The notes: a model not told the origin generated them from the sequence alone. A stretch of 64,000 nucleotides of DNA from an uncultured Fastidiosipila sp. (GCA_947253875.1 CAMYAM010000001.1:1-64000); one strand, 5' to 3'; numbered from the stretch's first letter, positions 16,937 to 25,940 are shown. A program made the numbers and translations.

Positions 16937-18985
16937 ATGAATGATCTAGTAGGAAATCAGGCTAGTACTGACGGCAAAAAATCAGCTGTCAAATATTTAG
17001 CTATATTTCTGGCACTAATTTTGACACTATTAACATTCCCTACGTTGACTGTAAATGCTGCGACTTTTGCAAAAAAAGGTGATGAGATTACTGTTGTAGC
17101 TACTTATAAAGTACGTTCCGGCCCAGGAACAAATTATGCTACAACTGGATATTTAGAATCTGGTGACAAAGTAACTGTTTTAGATGTGACGCGTGGAGGA
17201 AGTTATTCACTCGCATCTTATTCAGGAAACGTCTGGTATAAGGTTACATTTTTAGGCGGTACAGCTTACCTTTGCCACGACAGTTATCATAAGATCAGTT
17301 CAAAATCCACAGCAACTCCTGATAAACCTATTCCAACACCTGTTCCTACAGAACCATCCAATCCTGGTACTGCTCCAGGTAATGCAGCCTATACAGACTC
17401 AGAATGGCAAAAAGTATTAAATTCATTTCCACCTTCATATCATAAATCTTTAAACGCTTTACATAAAAAATACCCTACATGGCAATTTGAGCCTGAGTAT
17501 CATGATTTCAGTTTAGAGTACGCTGTTAACCAACAAAAATCATATGCTGGTAGAAACTTAGTTCCTGGTTATTATGGCGACTATAGAGATTATAACTACA
17601 ATAGAATGTATGATGCAGGCGGCTGGTATGCTGCAAGTTGGGATACAATTGCATTTGTCATGGATCCAAGAAACTGGCTAACAGAAAAATATGTATTCAT
17701 GTTTGAAAAACTTGGTGAAGTTGATTACGTTCCTGCAGAGAGAAGATTAGAAATTATGTTTGCAGGAAACCAAGATCTTCTAAATATGATTCCAGCAATC
17801 ATTCAAGCATCCAAAGATCATAGAGTTAATCCAATTTTTGTTGCTACAAGAATTTTAACTGAAGTAAGAATTGGAAACACTATTAGTTCATCAGCTAAAG
17901 GAACTCTTAGAGCAACACCAGAAATAATTAAAGCTCTTGGAGATAGTAGTTTCAATCCTGATCTAAGTAAACCATACTATAACGTGTTTAATATTGGTGC
18001 TTATGATGGTTCAAATCCTCAATTAAACGGTATTTTATACGCTATGGGATATAACGTCAGTCCAGAGAGACGTGCAGCCCTCATGATTCCTTGGGATAGT
18101 CAATACAAAGCAATTTATGGTGGTCTTACCTTTATCCTAGGATCTTACATTAATGCAAAACAAAACAACAACTACTATTTCAAATTCAATATGCGTTGGC
18201 CTAAAGATCAAATTCCTTCCAGAATTGGTCACCAATATATGACAAGTGTGGTAGCTCCTGTCACAGAAGCACAGGTTCAATATGAGACATATTCTAAGTC
18301 CGGGACATTAGGTGAACCTTCGGTATTCTTAATTCCTGTATATCAAGATATGACAAATACTGCATATGCTGACCCAGGTAATAGATACTACGACTCCGTT
18401 CCTGTTTTACAAAGTTCTGCTCCAAATAATGGAACTAACTTATCTGAATTCGAAATAACAAAAGCTAAACCTTATGCAAATTCTGGTGATAAAATGCTTC
18501 TAAAAACTGCTTTCTGGCTCAGAAGCTATCCAGAAGCTGCGAATGACAACGGAATAGAAGTTATTAATCCGGACAATAGAGTAGAAGTATTAGAGCGTGT
18601 CGCAGGTACCTACACTGAAGGATACACCAACCAGTGGTATAGAGTCCGCTATGGAAATAGTGAAGGCTATATTATTGCCTACCCACCTACACAAGAAATA
18701 ATTGGAGGTAAAAATCAACAAGCTAAACCAAAACCTACTCCAACACCTAAGCCTACACCTGCTCCAAAGCCTTCTGGTAAGTATATGGTAGGAGATATAG
18801 ATAACGATCACGAAATTACTATGATGGACTTTACATTAGTTAATTATCATATACTCGGCAGGCGAAAACTCTCACCAGAAGAATTTGTACGTGCAGATGT
18901 TGATAAAGATGGAAAAATTACAATGATGGATTTTACACTTATCAACTATCATATCTTGGGAAGAAGAAAGATAAAACAATCTTAG
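16937..18985 (+). CDS. Secreted beta-N-acetylglucosaminidase (GH73-like) with SH3b and C-terminal type I dockerin
   Basis: Exported peptidoglycan hydrolase of 682 aa. Layout: signal peptide (hydrophobic about 20-40, cleavage near VNAAT), bacterial SH3 domain (about 48-120), Pro/Thr linker, glucosaminidase domain (about 155-460) with LNALHKKYPTWQFEPEYH, FVMDPRNWLTEKYVF, ATRILTEVRIGNT (candidate catalytic Glu) and YYNVFNIGAYDG, a second SH3-like stretch (about 515-585), a TPKPTPAPKP linker and a dockerin from 614. The dockerin has two calcium loops, DIDNDHEITMMD (620-631) and DVDKDGKITMMD (654-665), each followed by FTL-NYHILGRRK. Dockerins bind cohesins, and the next gene encodes a cohesin-like membrane protein, so the hydrolase may dock at the cell surface. 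First gene of a three-gene operon. Confidence 0.88.
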   Translation: MNDLVGNQASTDGKKSAVKYLAIFLALILTLLTFPTLTVNAATFAKKGDEITVVATYKVRSGPGTNYATTGYLESGDKVTVLDVTRGGSYSLASYSGNVWYKVTFLGGTAYLCHDSYHKISSKSTATPDKPIPTPVPTEPSNPGTAPGNAAYTDSEWQKVLNSFPPSYHKSLNALHKKYPTWQFEPEYHDFSLEYAVNQQKSYAGRNLVPGYYGDYRDYNYNRMYDAGGWYAASWDTIAFVMDPRNWLTEKYVFMFEKLGEVDYVPAERRLEIMFAGNQDLLNMIPAIIQASKDHRVNPIFVATRILTEVRIGNTISSSAKGTLRATPEIIKALGDSSFNPDLSKPYYNVFNIGAYDGSNPQLNGILYAMGYNVSPERRAALMIPWDSQYKAIYGGLTFILGSYINAKQNNNYYFKFNMRWPKDQIPSRIGHQYMTSVVAPVTEAQVQYETYSKSGTLGEPSVFLIPVYQDMTNTAYADPGNRYYDSVPVLQSSAPNNGTNLSEFEITKAKPYANSGDKMLLKTAFWLRSYPEAANDNGIEVINPDNRVEVLERVAGTYTEGYTNQWYRVRYGNSEGYIIAYPPTQEIIGGKNQQAKPKPTPTPKPTPAPKPSGKYMVGDIDNDHEITMMDFTLVNYHILGRRKLSPEEFVRADVDKDGKITMMDFTLINYHILGRRKIKQS

Positions 18986-18986
18986 A

Positions 18987-19826
18987 ATGGGAAAAATGTT
19001 ACTTTCAAAAAATAGAATTAATAATTTTACGAAGATTATTATTGCCTTTACATTAATGATATTTTTATATTTATGTTTAAGTAGTAATTATCTTAATGCA
19101 CAATCTGCAGTTGTAGACTTAAAAACTCAAACCGAGAAAAACTCTGATACTGTAACAATTGAAGTTTATGGTAGAACTCCAGTATATGCGTCTGGATACT
19201 CTATAAGAATTAATTACAACAATAAAGCTTTTGAATATTTAGATACAGAATTTGTAAATTTTTCAGGATTAAATACAAATTCAAAAATTATAGAGTCAGG
19301 CATATTAGAAATTAGTGCACAAAATGGATCAATACCTTTTGATGAAAATTTACTAGCTAAAATTAAGCTTAGAGCTATAGATCCAGGAGTCGCTACTATT
19401 CTAATTATAAACTCTAGCTTCTACGATGCTTATGGCAATAAAATTCCAGGAACTATACTTAAATATTACCAAGTAGATACTAATTTTACACGCTCTAATA
19501 ATAATTCTGGAAATAATGATACTACTGTTCAAAGTGAAGAAAATCTTGGTACCGTTGGAACTACAAGTAAGATAAATTTAAATTCTACGAATAACTCCAA
19601 ACCTGAAGAAAAATCAACAAACAAATCTAAAAGCTCAGATGAAACTTCAGAAAATAAAATTGAAGAATCTACACTTGATGTAGAAGTACCCAATGAGTCA
19701 AATGCAACAAATACTAATTATACAAATATTTTCAAACCAATTATCATAACAACTATTATAATATTAGTTACTTTGCTTATAATTTATGCATCTAAAAAAT
19801 TACTAAATAAGAAGAGAAAGGATTAA
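18987..19826 (+). CDS. Membrane-anchored cohesin-like protein
   Basis: Surface protein of 279 aa: N-terminal signal (hydrophobic about 17-40), one beta-rich module (about 42-165) with cohesin-like features (DTVTIEVYG, then SGYSIRINYNNKAFEYLD, then ENLLAKIKLRAIDPG), a Ser/Thr/Asn/Glu-rich spacer (about 165-245), a transmembrane helix (about 247-269) and a basic cytoplasmic tail ending KKRKD. The module has the order and spacing of type I cohesins, although a search is needed. It starts one base after the stop of the dockerin-bearing glucosaminidase and is almost certainly co-translated with it. The obvious inference is a receptor for that dockerin. It has no LPXTG, so anchoring is by the membrane helix. 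Confidence 0.72.
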   Translation: MGKMLLSKNRINNFTKIIIAFTLMIFLYLCLSSNYLNAQSAVVDLKTQTEKNSDTVTIEVYGRTPVYASGYSIRINYNNKAFEYLDTEFVNFSGLNTNSKIIESGILEISAQNGSIPFDENLLAKIKLRAIDPGVATILIINSSFYDAYGNKIPGTILKYYQVDTNFTRSNNNSGNNDTTVQSEENLGTVGTTSKINLNSTNNSKPEEKSTNKSKSSDETSENKIEESTLDVEVPNESNATNTNYTNIFKPIIITTIIILVTLLIIYASKKLLNKKRKD

Positions 19827-19828
19827 TT

Positions 19829-21106
19829 ATGAAAACAAAAACAATTAACAAAGCAAAAGCATTAATTTTAACTTTTACAATACTTATGGCGGTATTAATA
19901 GCAAATCTTAAAGTTAGTGCAGCAGAAGCAACTGCTAGTCTTAACACGGATCAAGTATCCCCTAACCAAAACGTTACATTAACTTTGAATATTTCAGGAG
20001 AGGATTTCGCTAGTATAGGGATTAGCGTTGAAGGAGTAGAAAATGCTAAACTTACCTCGGGACCAAATTCTAATGTTTACCAAGAAGGTAATACTCTCAA
20101 TATTACTACCGATTTAGCTAATAATTCTTCAACATCTCACACTTATGTATTAAATCTAAGCTATTCATCTCAGGGTAGTAAACCTATAAAAATAGTTTAT
20201 GACATAATTAGTGCTGATCTTAACAGGACCGTAGTAAATAAAGCATTTACAGTTACTGTCTCAGCACCTACTCCTAAAGCAACACCAACTCCAGCCCCTA
20301 AAGCAACACCAACTCCTAAACCTTCTCCTACACCCAAAAAACCAGGCAACAATACAACTGCGACAACAAAAGCTAAACCTAGTTCAAAAGCAGAAAATAA
20401 TAATAACTATAAGAGAATAAACAAAAAGATGGTTGTAACTACAGACTTAGACATTCGTTCAAATGCAAGTCTATCTAGTGCATACTTAGGTTTTTATGAT
20501 AAGGGTACTGTTGTCGATGTAATTGGTGTAACAGATGATGGTTGGTACGTAGTCAATTACAATGGTAAGACAGCATACTTAGCTGGTTCATACTTAAATG
20601 ACTATCACGCTTCAACTCCAAATAGTACCAAAGCTAACAACAATAACTCTAATTCTGAGAAAACTACATCATCAAAAAAGAATGATGAATCAAATGCTAG
20701 TACTACAAAAAAAGATGATAAAACCAAAAAAACTACAAAGACAGCAAAAACTAATACTTCAAAAACATCTACCTCAGGAACTACTACTGAAAAATCTGAC
20801 TCAGGTTTAATAATTGGTACAAGTGATTCAAATACAAATACGAAAATAGCAAATAATAAAATTAAATCATTATTTGCTAAATTAGACCCTACAATGATAA
20901 TCGTGTTTGCACTGATTATCTTGCTAATAATCCTTATGATTATATATTATATTTTAAAGAAAAAAATCTTAGAGGATGAAGAACAAGATGAATTTGAAGA
21001 GCTTCCAAGTGATAACGACGAAGCAATTTATGCAAATAAATCATCTAAAATAGAAGTTTCAAGAGTAGACGATTCTGAAAATCCTAAAAATAATACTGAA
21101 AATTAA
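19829..21106 (+). CDS. Membrane-anchored surface protein with Ig-like and SH3b domains
   Basis: 425 aa. Signal peptide about 1-31; Ig/cohesin-like beta module about 33-145 beginning SLNTDQVSPNQNVTLTLNISG; Pro/Thr linker with repeated ATPTPAPK/TPKPSPTPK units; SH3b domain about 193-258 (TDLDIRSNASLSSAYLGFYDKG, then WYVVNYNGKTAYL); a long low-complexity Ser/Thr/Lys linker; transmembrane helix about 352-375; an acidic cytoplasmic tail of about 50 residues. SH3b domains usually bind cell-wall peptides. The gene follows the cohesin-like gene by 2 nt. Whether the first module binds dockerin is unclear; it is a weaker cohesin match than its neighbour. Confidence 0.7.
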   Translation: MKTKTINKAKALILTFTILMAVLIANLKVSAAEATASLNTDQVSPNQNVTLTLNISGEDFASIGISVEGVENAKLTSGPNSNVYQEGNTLNITTDLANNSSTSHTYVLNLSYSSQGSKPIKIVYDIISADLNRTVVNKAFTVTVSAPTPKATPTPAPKATPTPKPSPTPKKPGNNTTATTKAKPSSKAENNNNYKRINKKMVVTTDLDIRSNASLSSAYLGFYDKGTVVDVIGVTDDGWYVVNYNGKTAYLAGSYLNDYHASTPNSTKANNNNSNSEKTTSSKKNDESNASTTKKDDKTKKTTKTAKTNTSKTSTSGTTTEKSDSGLIIGTSDSNTNTKIANNKIKSLFAKLDPTMIIVFALIILLIILMIIYYILKKKILEDEEQDEFEELPSDNDEAIYANKSSKIEVSRVDDSENPKNNTEN

Positions 21107-21129
21107 TTAAACATAATTTTCATAATAAG

Positions 21130-21183
21130 AAAAGCTCTAACCAGTTGCACAAAGATGTGCCCCCAAAAGTTAGAGCTTTTTAT
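21130..21183. terminator. Bidirectional terminator
   Basis: AAAAGCTCTAAC (21130-21141) pairs with GTTAGAGCTTTT (21169-21180), then TATT. The loop holds a smaller hairpin GTTGCAC/GTGC. It closes the dockerin operon and, on the other strand, the coaX operon. Confidence 0.88.
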
Positions 21184-21202
21184 TATCTATGCTTTTATTT
21201 TA

Positions 21203-21988
21203 TTAGACTAAATCACCCTTAATTCCTAAAGTTTTTTTGTAAATATACTTCATACCTTCTAAGGCTAGATTAGGTTCATATAGATCTACTATATCCAACT
21301 TTTCAATAAATTTATCTGATATACCTCCAGTTGCTATAACTAATGGGTCAATCTTGAGCGTCTTAATCTGTTCTTTTACAATATACTTAACTGCTCCAAG
21401 GTAACCATGCATTATCCCAACCTGCATGCCTTCTACAGTATTAGACGCTAGAATAGAATCTGGAATTACTAATTCAACATCCGGTAATTTAGCTGTTCCA
21501 GTAAATAAAGCATCAGCAGCTAGTTTAAGTCCTGGCATTATTATCGTATATTTAAAATTACCTTCTTTATCTACATAATCAAAAGTTGTTGCGGTACCAA
21601 AATCAATAATGATGCAATCTTTTTCATATTTCATATGAGCTGCAGCTACATTAACTAGCCTGTCCGCTCCAACCTCTTTAGGATTGTCTGTAACTATGTT
21701 AATTCCAGTTTTAACTCCTGGACCTATAACAACAGGTGAAATATTAAAAAACTTCTCTAAAGTATTTTTAAGGCTCTCTGTAAGGTGTGGTACCACACTA
21801 CTTAACACTGCCCCTTTTACATCAGTAGCTTCTACAGCACATGACCTAAGTAAATCTAAAATTATTAAACCTAATTCATCCGCTGTTCTATCGTTTTTAC
21901 TATTTAATCTAAACGTATCCAGAATCTCTTCGCCTTTATATATGCCTAAGAAAATATTAGTATTTCCTACATCAATAGCTAATAACAT
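21203..21988 (-). CDS. coaX: Type III pantothenate kinase
   Basis: Phosphorylates pantothenate, the first step of CoA synthesis. Acetate-kinase-fold motifs: LLAIDVGNTNIFLGIYKGE at the N-terminus (phosphate 1), GADRLVNVAAA in the middle, and CIIIDFGTATTFDYVD (phosphate 2 region). Length 261 aa is standard, and type III enzymes are distinct from CoaA. The start lies 2 nt after the coaBC stop, with AAAGGAAA as the ribosome site, so the two are translationally coupled. Last gene of panT-coaBC-coaX. Confidence 0.95.
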   Translation of the reverse strand: MLLAIDVGNTNIFLGIYKGEEILDTFRLNSKNDRTADELGLIILDLLRSCAVEATDVKGAVLSSVVPHLTESLKNTLEKFFNISPVVIGPGVKTGINIVTDNPKEVGADRLVNVAAAHMKYEKDCIIIDFGTATTFDYVDKEGNFKYTIIMPGLKLAADALFTGTAKLPDVELVIPDSILASNTVEGMQVGIMHGYLGAVKYIVKEQIKTLKIDPLVIATGGISDKFIEKLDIVDLYEPNLALEGMKYIYKKTLGIKGDLV

Positions 21989-21990
21989 TT

Positions 21991-23208
21991 TTACATTTCC
22001 TTTTTACTCTTATAAATATCCAAAACTTTATCGAGAACTTTATCAGAAACTTTAGCTTTACTCATAATTCCTAGTTGTTCAGAAGATTTTTTATCTATTA
22101 AAGTAACAATATTAGTATCAGTTCCAAAACCAGCTCCCTGCTCATTCAAAGAATTGGCTACTATAAGGTCTAATCCTTTCTTCTCTAACTTATCTTTTGC
22201 ATTTGCGATTAAATTTTCAGTTTCCATGGCAAATCCGCAGAGTACAGTTTCTGCTTCTGCATGTTCGCCTGCCCAAGCTAAAATGTCTGGGTTTTTCTCG
22301 AGTTGAAGAACTAATTGAGCAGCAGTCTTTTTGATTTTATTTTCACTAACATTCTTGACTCTATAATCACTTACAGCCGCGGTCATAATAAGAGCATCAT
22401 TACTTGCTAGATTACGTCGTACAGCTTGGAACATTTCTGCTGCAGTTTTAACTTTAAGCAAGTTAATTCCTGCAGGTGCCTCTATGTTTACTGGTCCAGA
22501 AATCAAAGTGACATTTGCCCCTCTTTTGTGTGCTGCTTTTGCCATTGCATAACCCATTTTTCCAGTTGAATGATTACTTATGAATCTAACCGGATCGATT
22601 GGCTCTAGAGTTGGTCCAGCACTAATTAAAACATTCATTCCTGAGAGATCTTTTTTTGCATTTTTATTATCATTCAGTATCTTCTCGATCTCAGTTTCAA
22701 TAGATTCAGGGCTAGCTAATTTACCATTACCAAAATCGCCACAGGCAAGATCTCCACACTCAGTCTCCATAACATTGACTTCTCTCTGAATCAGCTTCTG
22801 TAAGTTTTCTTGTGTTGCAGGATTATTTAACATATAGGTATTCATAGCTGGGCATAAAAGTATCGGACTTCTGCTTGCTAGTAAACAAGTTGAAAGCATA
22901 TCATCAGCTATACCGTTTGCCATTTTTCCAATAAGGTTCGCTGTAGCAGGTGCCAAAACAAAAACATCTGCCCACTTAGCAAGTTCTATGTGAGCTATTG
23001 TATATTCTTGATCTTCAATATACGGTTCAAAAACATCTGTATAAACTTTATTCTTTGTTAAAGCTTCAAAAATTTCTGTGCTCATAAATTTTAGTGCTTT
23101 CTCTGTCATGATAACTTTAACCTGATGTTTTTTGCTCAAATTACTAACCAGTTGAGCAACCTTAAAAATAGCAATTCCGCCAGAAATTCCAATTAAAATA
23201 TTTGCCAT
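21991..23208 (-). CDS. coaBC: Bifunctional phosphopantothenoylcysteine synthase/decarboxylase
   Basis: Converts 4'-phosphopantothenate and cysteine to 4'-phosphopantetheine. The N-terminal FMN-dependent decarboxylase (CoaC, about 1-185) shows GISGGIAIFKVAQL, LAPATANLIGKMANGIADDM, the PAMNTYML motif and a flexible ECGDLACGDFGNG segment with the cysteine. The C-terminal synthase (CoaB, from about 190) shows ISAGPTLEPIDPVRFISNHS, GKMGYAMAKAA and TAAVSDYRV. Full length, 405 aa. It sits between the transporter gene and coaX, with 2-nt gaps on both sides. Confidence 0.95.
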   Translation of the reverse strand: MANILIGISGGIAIFKVAQLVSNLSKKHQVKVIMTEKALKFMSTEIFEALTKNKVYTDVFEPYIEDQEYTIAHIELAKWADVFVLAPATANLIGKMANGIADDMLSTCLLASRSPILLCPAMNTYMLNNPATQENLQKLIQREVNVMETECGDLACGDFGNGKLASPESIETEIEKILNDNKNAKKDLSGMNVLISAGPTLEPIDPVRFISNHSTGKMGYAMAKAAHKRGANVTLISGPVNIEAPAGINLLKVKTAAEMFQAVRRNLASNDALIMTAAVSDYRVKNVSENKIKKTAAQLVLQLEKNPDILAWAGEHAEAETVLCGFAMETENLIANAKDKLEKKGLDLIVANSLNEQGAGFGTDTNIVTLIDKKSSEQLGIMSKAKVSDKVLDKVLDIYKSKKEM

Positions 23209-23210
23209 AG

Positions 23211-23855
23211 CTAATCTTCCTTCCTTAAATATTGATAGTAGATCTTAGAAAATGCAAATAAAATAAAAGCTGCTAAGAATGCTTCCAGAACACCATTTGT
23301 AAAAACAGTCGTTCCTAACAGCACTAATATAGCGTCTTTTGTCTTATTAAGTACATTAGCATATGCATCACCAAAGAATAGATAGATTCCAGATAACACT
23401 AAAAATGTGTGCGCAAAAGTTGCAGCAAAAGCAACTATAGCTGCATGCAAAGGTTTAGATGATCTACTTCTATTTTTTAAATTAAACAATTTCAATAAAG
23501 CAGCAGGTATCAAACCTAGAAGTATTCTTGGCACAAAACAAATTACTAAACTCCAAAAATTTCCTCGAATAATGCCATAACTTATAAATGGTGAAAATAC
23601 AAAACTAGTTAAACCTGGAGCAAAAGTATTTCTTAAAAAACTTAAGAGTCCAAATATAAAACCAGAGGTCAAGCCATAAACTGGTCCTAGAATTACGCTT
23701 ACTATGATTACCGGCAAGTGTAATGTTGTTAATGATAATGCACCTATTGGTAAAAATCCCAATGGTGTGAAAAATAAAAGCAATTGAATTGCTGTCAAAA
23801 TTGAAAACAAAGTTAACTTCTCTAGATTTTGTTTTCTTCGATCTCTTTCTAACAT
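23211..23855 (-). CDS. panT: ECF transporter substrate-binding protein, probably pantothenate (PanT)
   Basis: Small membrane protein with five to six helices that would capture a vitamin for the shared ECF energising module. The segment FFTPLGFLPIGALSLTTLHLPV followed by ILGPVYGLTSGFIFGLLSF is the pantothenate S-component pattern. Context supports pantothenate strongly: it is the first gene of an operon with coaBC and coaX. An in-frame TTG lies two codons upstream at 23861, but the ATG at 23855 has AGGAGG six bases ahead and is chosen (215 aa). The ECF ATPases and EcfT are not in the window. Confidence 0.85.
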   Translation of the reverse strand: MLERDRRKQNLEKLTLFSILTAIQLLLFFTPLGFLPIGALSLTTLHLPVIIVSVILGPVYGLTSGFIFGLLSFLRNTFAPGLTSFVFSPFISYGIIRGNFWSLVICFVPRILLGLIPAALLKLFNLKNRSRSSKPLHAAIVAFAATFAHTFLVLSGIYLFFGDAYANVLNKTKDAILVLLGTTVFTNGVLEAFLAAFILFAFSKIYYQYLRKED

Positions 23856-24015
23856 TCTCAACCTCCTATCGCTTCTTACGAATGCAATGTTATTAATGAA
23901 TGTAAACTATATGATTGACATTATAAATCAATTTTATATCTTAATTAATAATTTTTGCTTTTTTAATTATTTTCTAATCAGCTTTTGATAAGATTAAATA
24001 GCGGAGGTAATTCAT

Positions 24016-24474
24016 ATGGCACTAACAACAGTTACTTATATAAGAAACAATGACAGAATTTTGATGCTTCATAGAGTTAAAGAGTTAAATGACTTTAACG
24101 AAGGTAAGTGGCTTGGAGTTGGTGGGCACCTTGAATTTGGCGAAACTCCACACGAGGCTGCTCTACGTGAAATTAAAGAAGAGACTGGCATATCCCTCGA
24201 TAAAATTATTTTTCAAGGGATTGTTACCTTTGTCTACCCTAACCAAGAGACTGATTATATTTTTGTTTACCGAGCCGACTCTGAAACTACTGAAACAATT
24301 ATTACTCCTGAAGGCGTATTAGAATGGATTCCTGTAGATAAAATAATGGAATTAAATTTATGGGAGGGTGATTTACTTTTCCTCCCATATGTACTCGACC
24401 AATCTGATGAAATTTTCAGCATAAAATTAGTTTATGACGAAAATGGTAATTTAAGTACTTACAGATTTGATTAG
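24016..24474 (+). CDS. Nudix hydrolase (MutT-like)
   Basis: 152 aa. The Nudix box is complete: GHLEFGETPHEAALREIKEETGI (shown as two parts: GHLEFGETPHEAAL, REIKEETGI). This fold hydrolyses nucleoside diphosphate derivatives; the N-terminal YIRNNDRILMLHR and a family-typical WEGDLLFLPYVLD end are like 8-oxo-dGTP diphosphatases found in Firmicutes. The start ATG has a GGAGG site. It is a single gene, converging on the surface protein gene 42 nt downstream. Confidence 0.9.
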   Translation: MALTTVTYIRNNDRILMLHRVKELNDFNEGKWLGVGGHLEFGETPHEAALREIKEETGISLDKIIFQGIVTFVYPNQETDYIFVYRADSETTETIITPEGVLEWIPVDKIMELNLWEGDLLFLPYVLDQSDEIFSIKLVYDENGNLSTYRFD

Positions 24475-24516
24475 TAACAAATTTATTGTAGTAGAGTCTT
24501 GAGCAATTTCAAATTT

Positions 24517-25413
24517 TTAATCTTCTTCGCTTTTCTGCTTACTTCCAAGTTTTCTTTTAACTGAAATCATTGTAGCACTTACAGCAAAGATTAAACTTGA
24601 CGCCTGAAAGCTTATAAAGCCTACACCCGTACTGGCGATTGTACTTGCTGATTTTTTGTTTACTGATTCTTGGTTAGAATTTTCTACAGTTAAATTCACA
24701 TGTGCTTGGACTTTATTTCTACTTTTATCAGATTTTACACTAGGTTTCTTCTCAGCACTAAGACTCTCATTCTCTTTATTAAATTCTGGTCGAATTGGAG
24801 TAACCATCTTTTTGCTTGTTTGAGCAGTAGTCCCTTTACTTGACGCTACTTCATCTGAATCTGATGTATCAGTATCTACACTTGTATTCTCTGTAATCAT
24901 TGGTTTTGTACTTGTACTTTCTTCAGTACTTGCAGAAGTCTTAGGTTTGTTAATTTCTGTAGTATTAGCTTCATTTGTTGAAGTTGTTATTTTATTATTT
25001 TCTTCAACAATTGTAATCATCAACTCTTTTAACACCTTATCTTGATCTAAATTATTTACTTGTAACTTATAGTTACCAATTTTTAGACTAGCTAAGTACC
25101 CAGAGTGAATGAACAATGTTGTCTTATTCTCGTTCAGAGAATAGTTATCTGAGGCCAATTGCCCTCCATCAATTAAGACATTGAAGTTTACATCCTTTAA
25201 ATTTAAAGGTATTTCTATATAACCCATTTTCGCATTCCACTTTAACACCTTAGAATCAGTTTTCCCTTCAATTTCAAGCTCTTTTACCTCAACTTTTTCA
25301 TCTGTATCTCCCTCAGCAAAAATATTTACTTCGCCTAAACTAAAACTCACAACTAAGAAAGCTGTGGCAATTAAACTTCTTGCTTTAATTAATTTTGTTG
25401 ATTTATTCATCAT
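24517..25413 (-). CDS. Secreted surface protein with X2-like Ig module
   Basis: 298 aa; not a recognised named family. N-terminal signal peptide (about 10-33). Residues about 40-145 look like a small Ig/X2-type module: VNFNVLIDGGQLASDNYSL, then TTLFIHSGYLASLKIGNYKLQV, the 'gap, tyrosine, strand, L-G-Y/K-L-V' pattern of X2 domains. Residues 150-260 are low-complexity Ser/Thr/Lys/Glu. The C-terminus reads IASTG followed by a hydrophobic stretch (about 268-288) and a KRKLG tail, similar in layout to a sortase sorting signal but without a canonical LPXTG. It has an AGGAGG ribosome site. Function is unknown; adhesion or wall attachment is a guess. Confidence 0.6.
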   Translation of the reverse strand: MMNKSTKLIKARSLIATAFLVVSFSLGEVNIFAEGDTDEKVEVKELEIEGKTDSKVLKWNAKMGYIEIPLNLKDVNFNVLIDGGQLASDNYSLNENKTTLFIHSGYLASLKIGNYKLQVNNLDQDKVLKELMITIVEENNKITTSTNEANTTEINKPKTSASTEESTSTKPMITENTSVDTDTSDSDEVASSKGTTAQTSKKMVTPIRPEFNKENESLSAEKKPSVKSDKSRNKVQAHVNLTVENSNQESVNKKSASTIASTGVGFISFQASSLIFAVSATMISVKRKLGSKQKSEED

Positions 25414-25500
25414 TTCTTTTTCCTCCTAAAATTATCAACTTAGAAATATAATACTTTCTTGAAACGCCTTAAAAATCCACAAAAGGTTAATAAGCATCAC

Positions 25501-25545
25501 AAAAACAAACAAAAAAGAAGAGTCAGAAAATTAATTCTGACTCTT
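25501..25545 (-). terminator. Terminator of the alaS-hit operon
   Basis: AAGAGTCAGAA (25518-25528) pairs with TTCTGACTCTT (25535-25545). On the minus strand it is followed by CTTTTTTGTTTGTTTTT. Confidence 0.92.
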
Positions 25546-25577
25546 AAACAAAACTCTATAATCTTATAGATTAATCA

Positions 25578-25940
25578 CTAGACTAATCTTTCTCTCAGCT
25601 TATCTGCATCACTCATAATATGGAAGTGTACGTGGAAAACACTTTGACCTGCCTTCTCACCGCAATTATTTATTATACGTAATCCTTGTTCCTCAAGATT
25701 AAGTTTACTTGCTATTTCAGGAATTGCTTTGATTATGGCGAGACTATCTTCTTCGCTTTGAGAAAATAATTCTAACGCATTAGCATAATGATTTTTAGTA
25801 AGCAATAATAGATGTGTTTCAGTTTGTGGATTAGCATCTTTGAAACAAGTTACACTTTCATTCTCATAAACAATTTCTGTTGGAATCTCACCGTTAGCTA
25901 ATTTACAAAATATACAATCTTTATCAATCATCAGTTTCAC
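25578..25940 (-). CDS. HIT family nucleotide-binding protein
   Basis: Histidine-triad hydrolase of 120 aa. DCIFCKLANGEIPTEIVYENE at the N-terminus and AGQSVFHVHFHIMSD at the C-terminus (the His-x-His-x-His triad) are characteristic; the N-terminal CxxC may bind zinc. Family members hydrolyse AMP-linked compounds. The start is GTG at 25940 with AAAGG 8 nt upstream; an ATG three codons later is an alternative. It follows alaS by 68 nt, and probably shares its transcript. HIT proteins can hydrolyse aminoacyl-adenylates, which fits the neighbour, but this is inference. Confidence 0.93.
   Translation of the reverse strand: MKLMIDKDCIFCKLANGEIPTEIVYENESVTCFKDANPQTETHLLLLTKNHYANALELFSQSEEDSLAIIKAIPEIASKLNLEEQGLRIINNCGEKAGQSVFHVHFHIMSDADKLRERLV

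Noticed and set aside
20268..20345. Repeat of TCC/CCA-rich units resembling a tandem repeat locus
   Set aside because: It encodes the Pro/Thr linker of a surface protein; ordinary low-complexity coding DNA.
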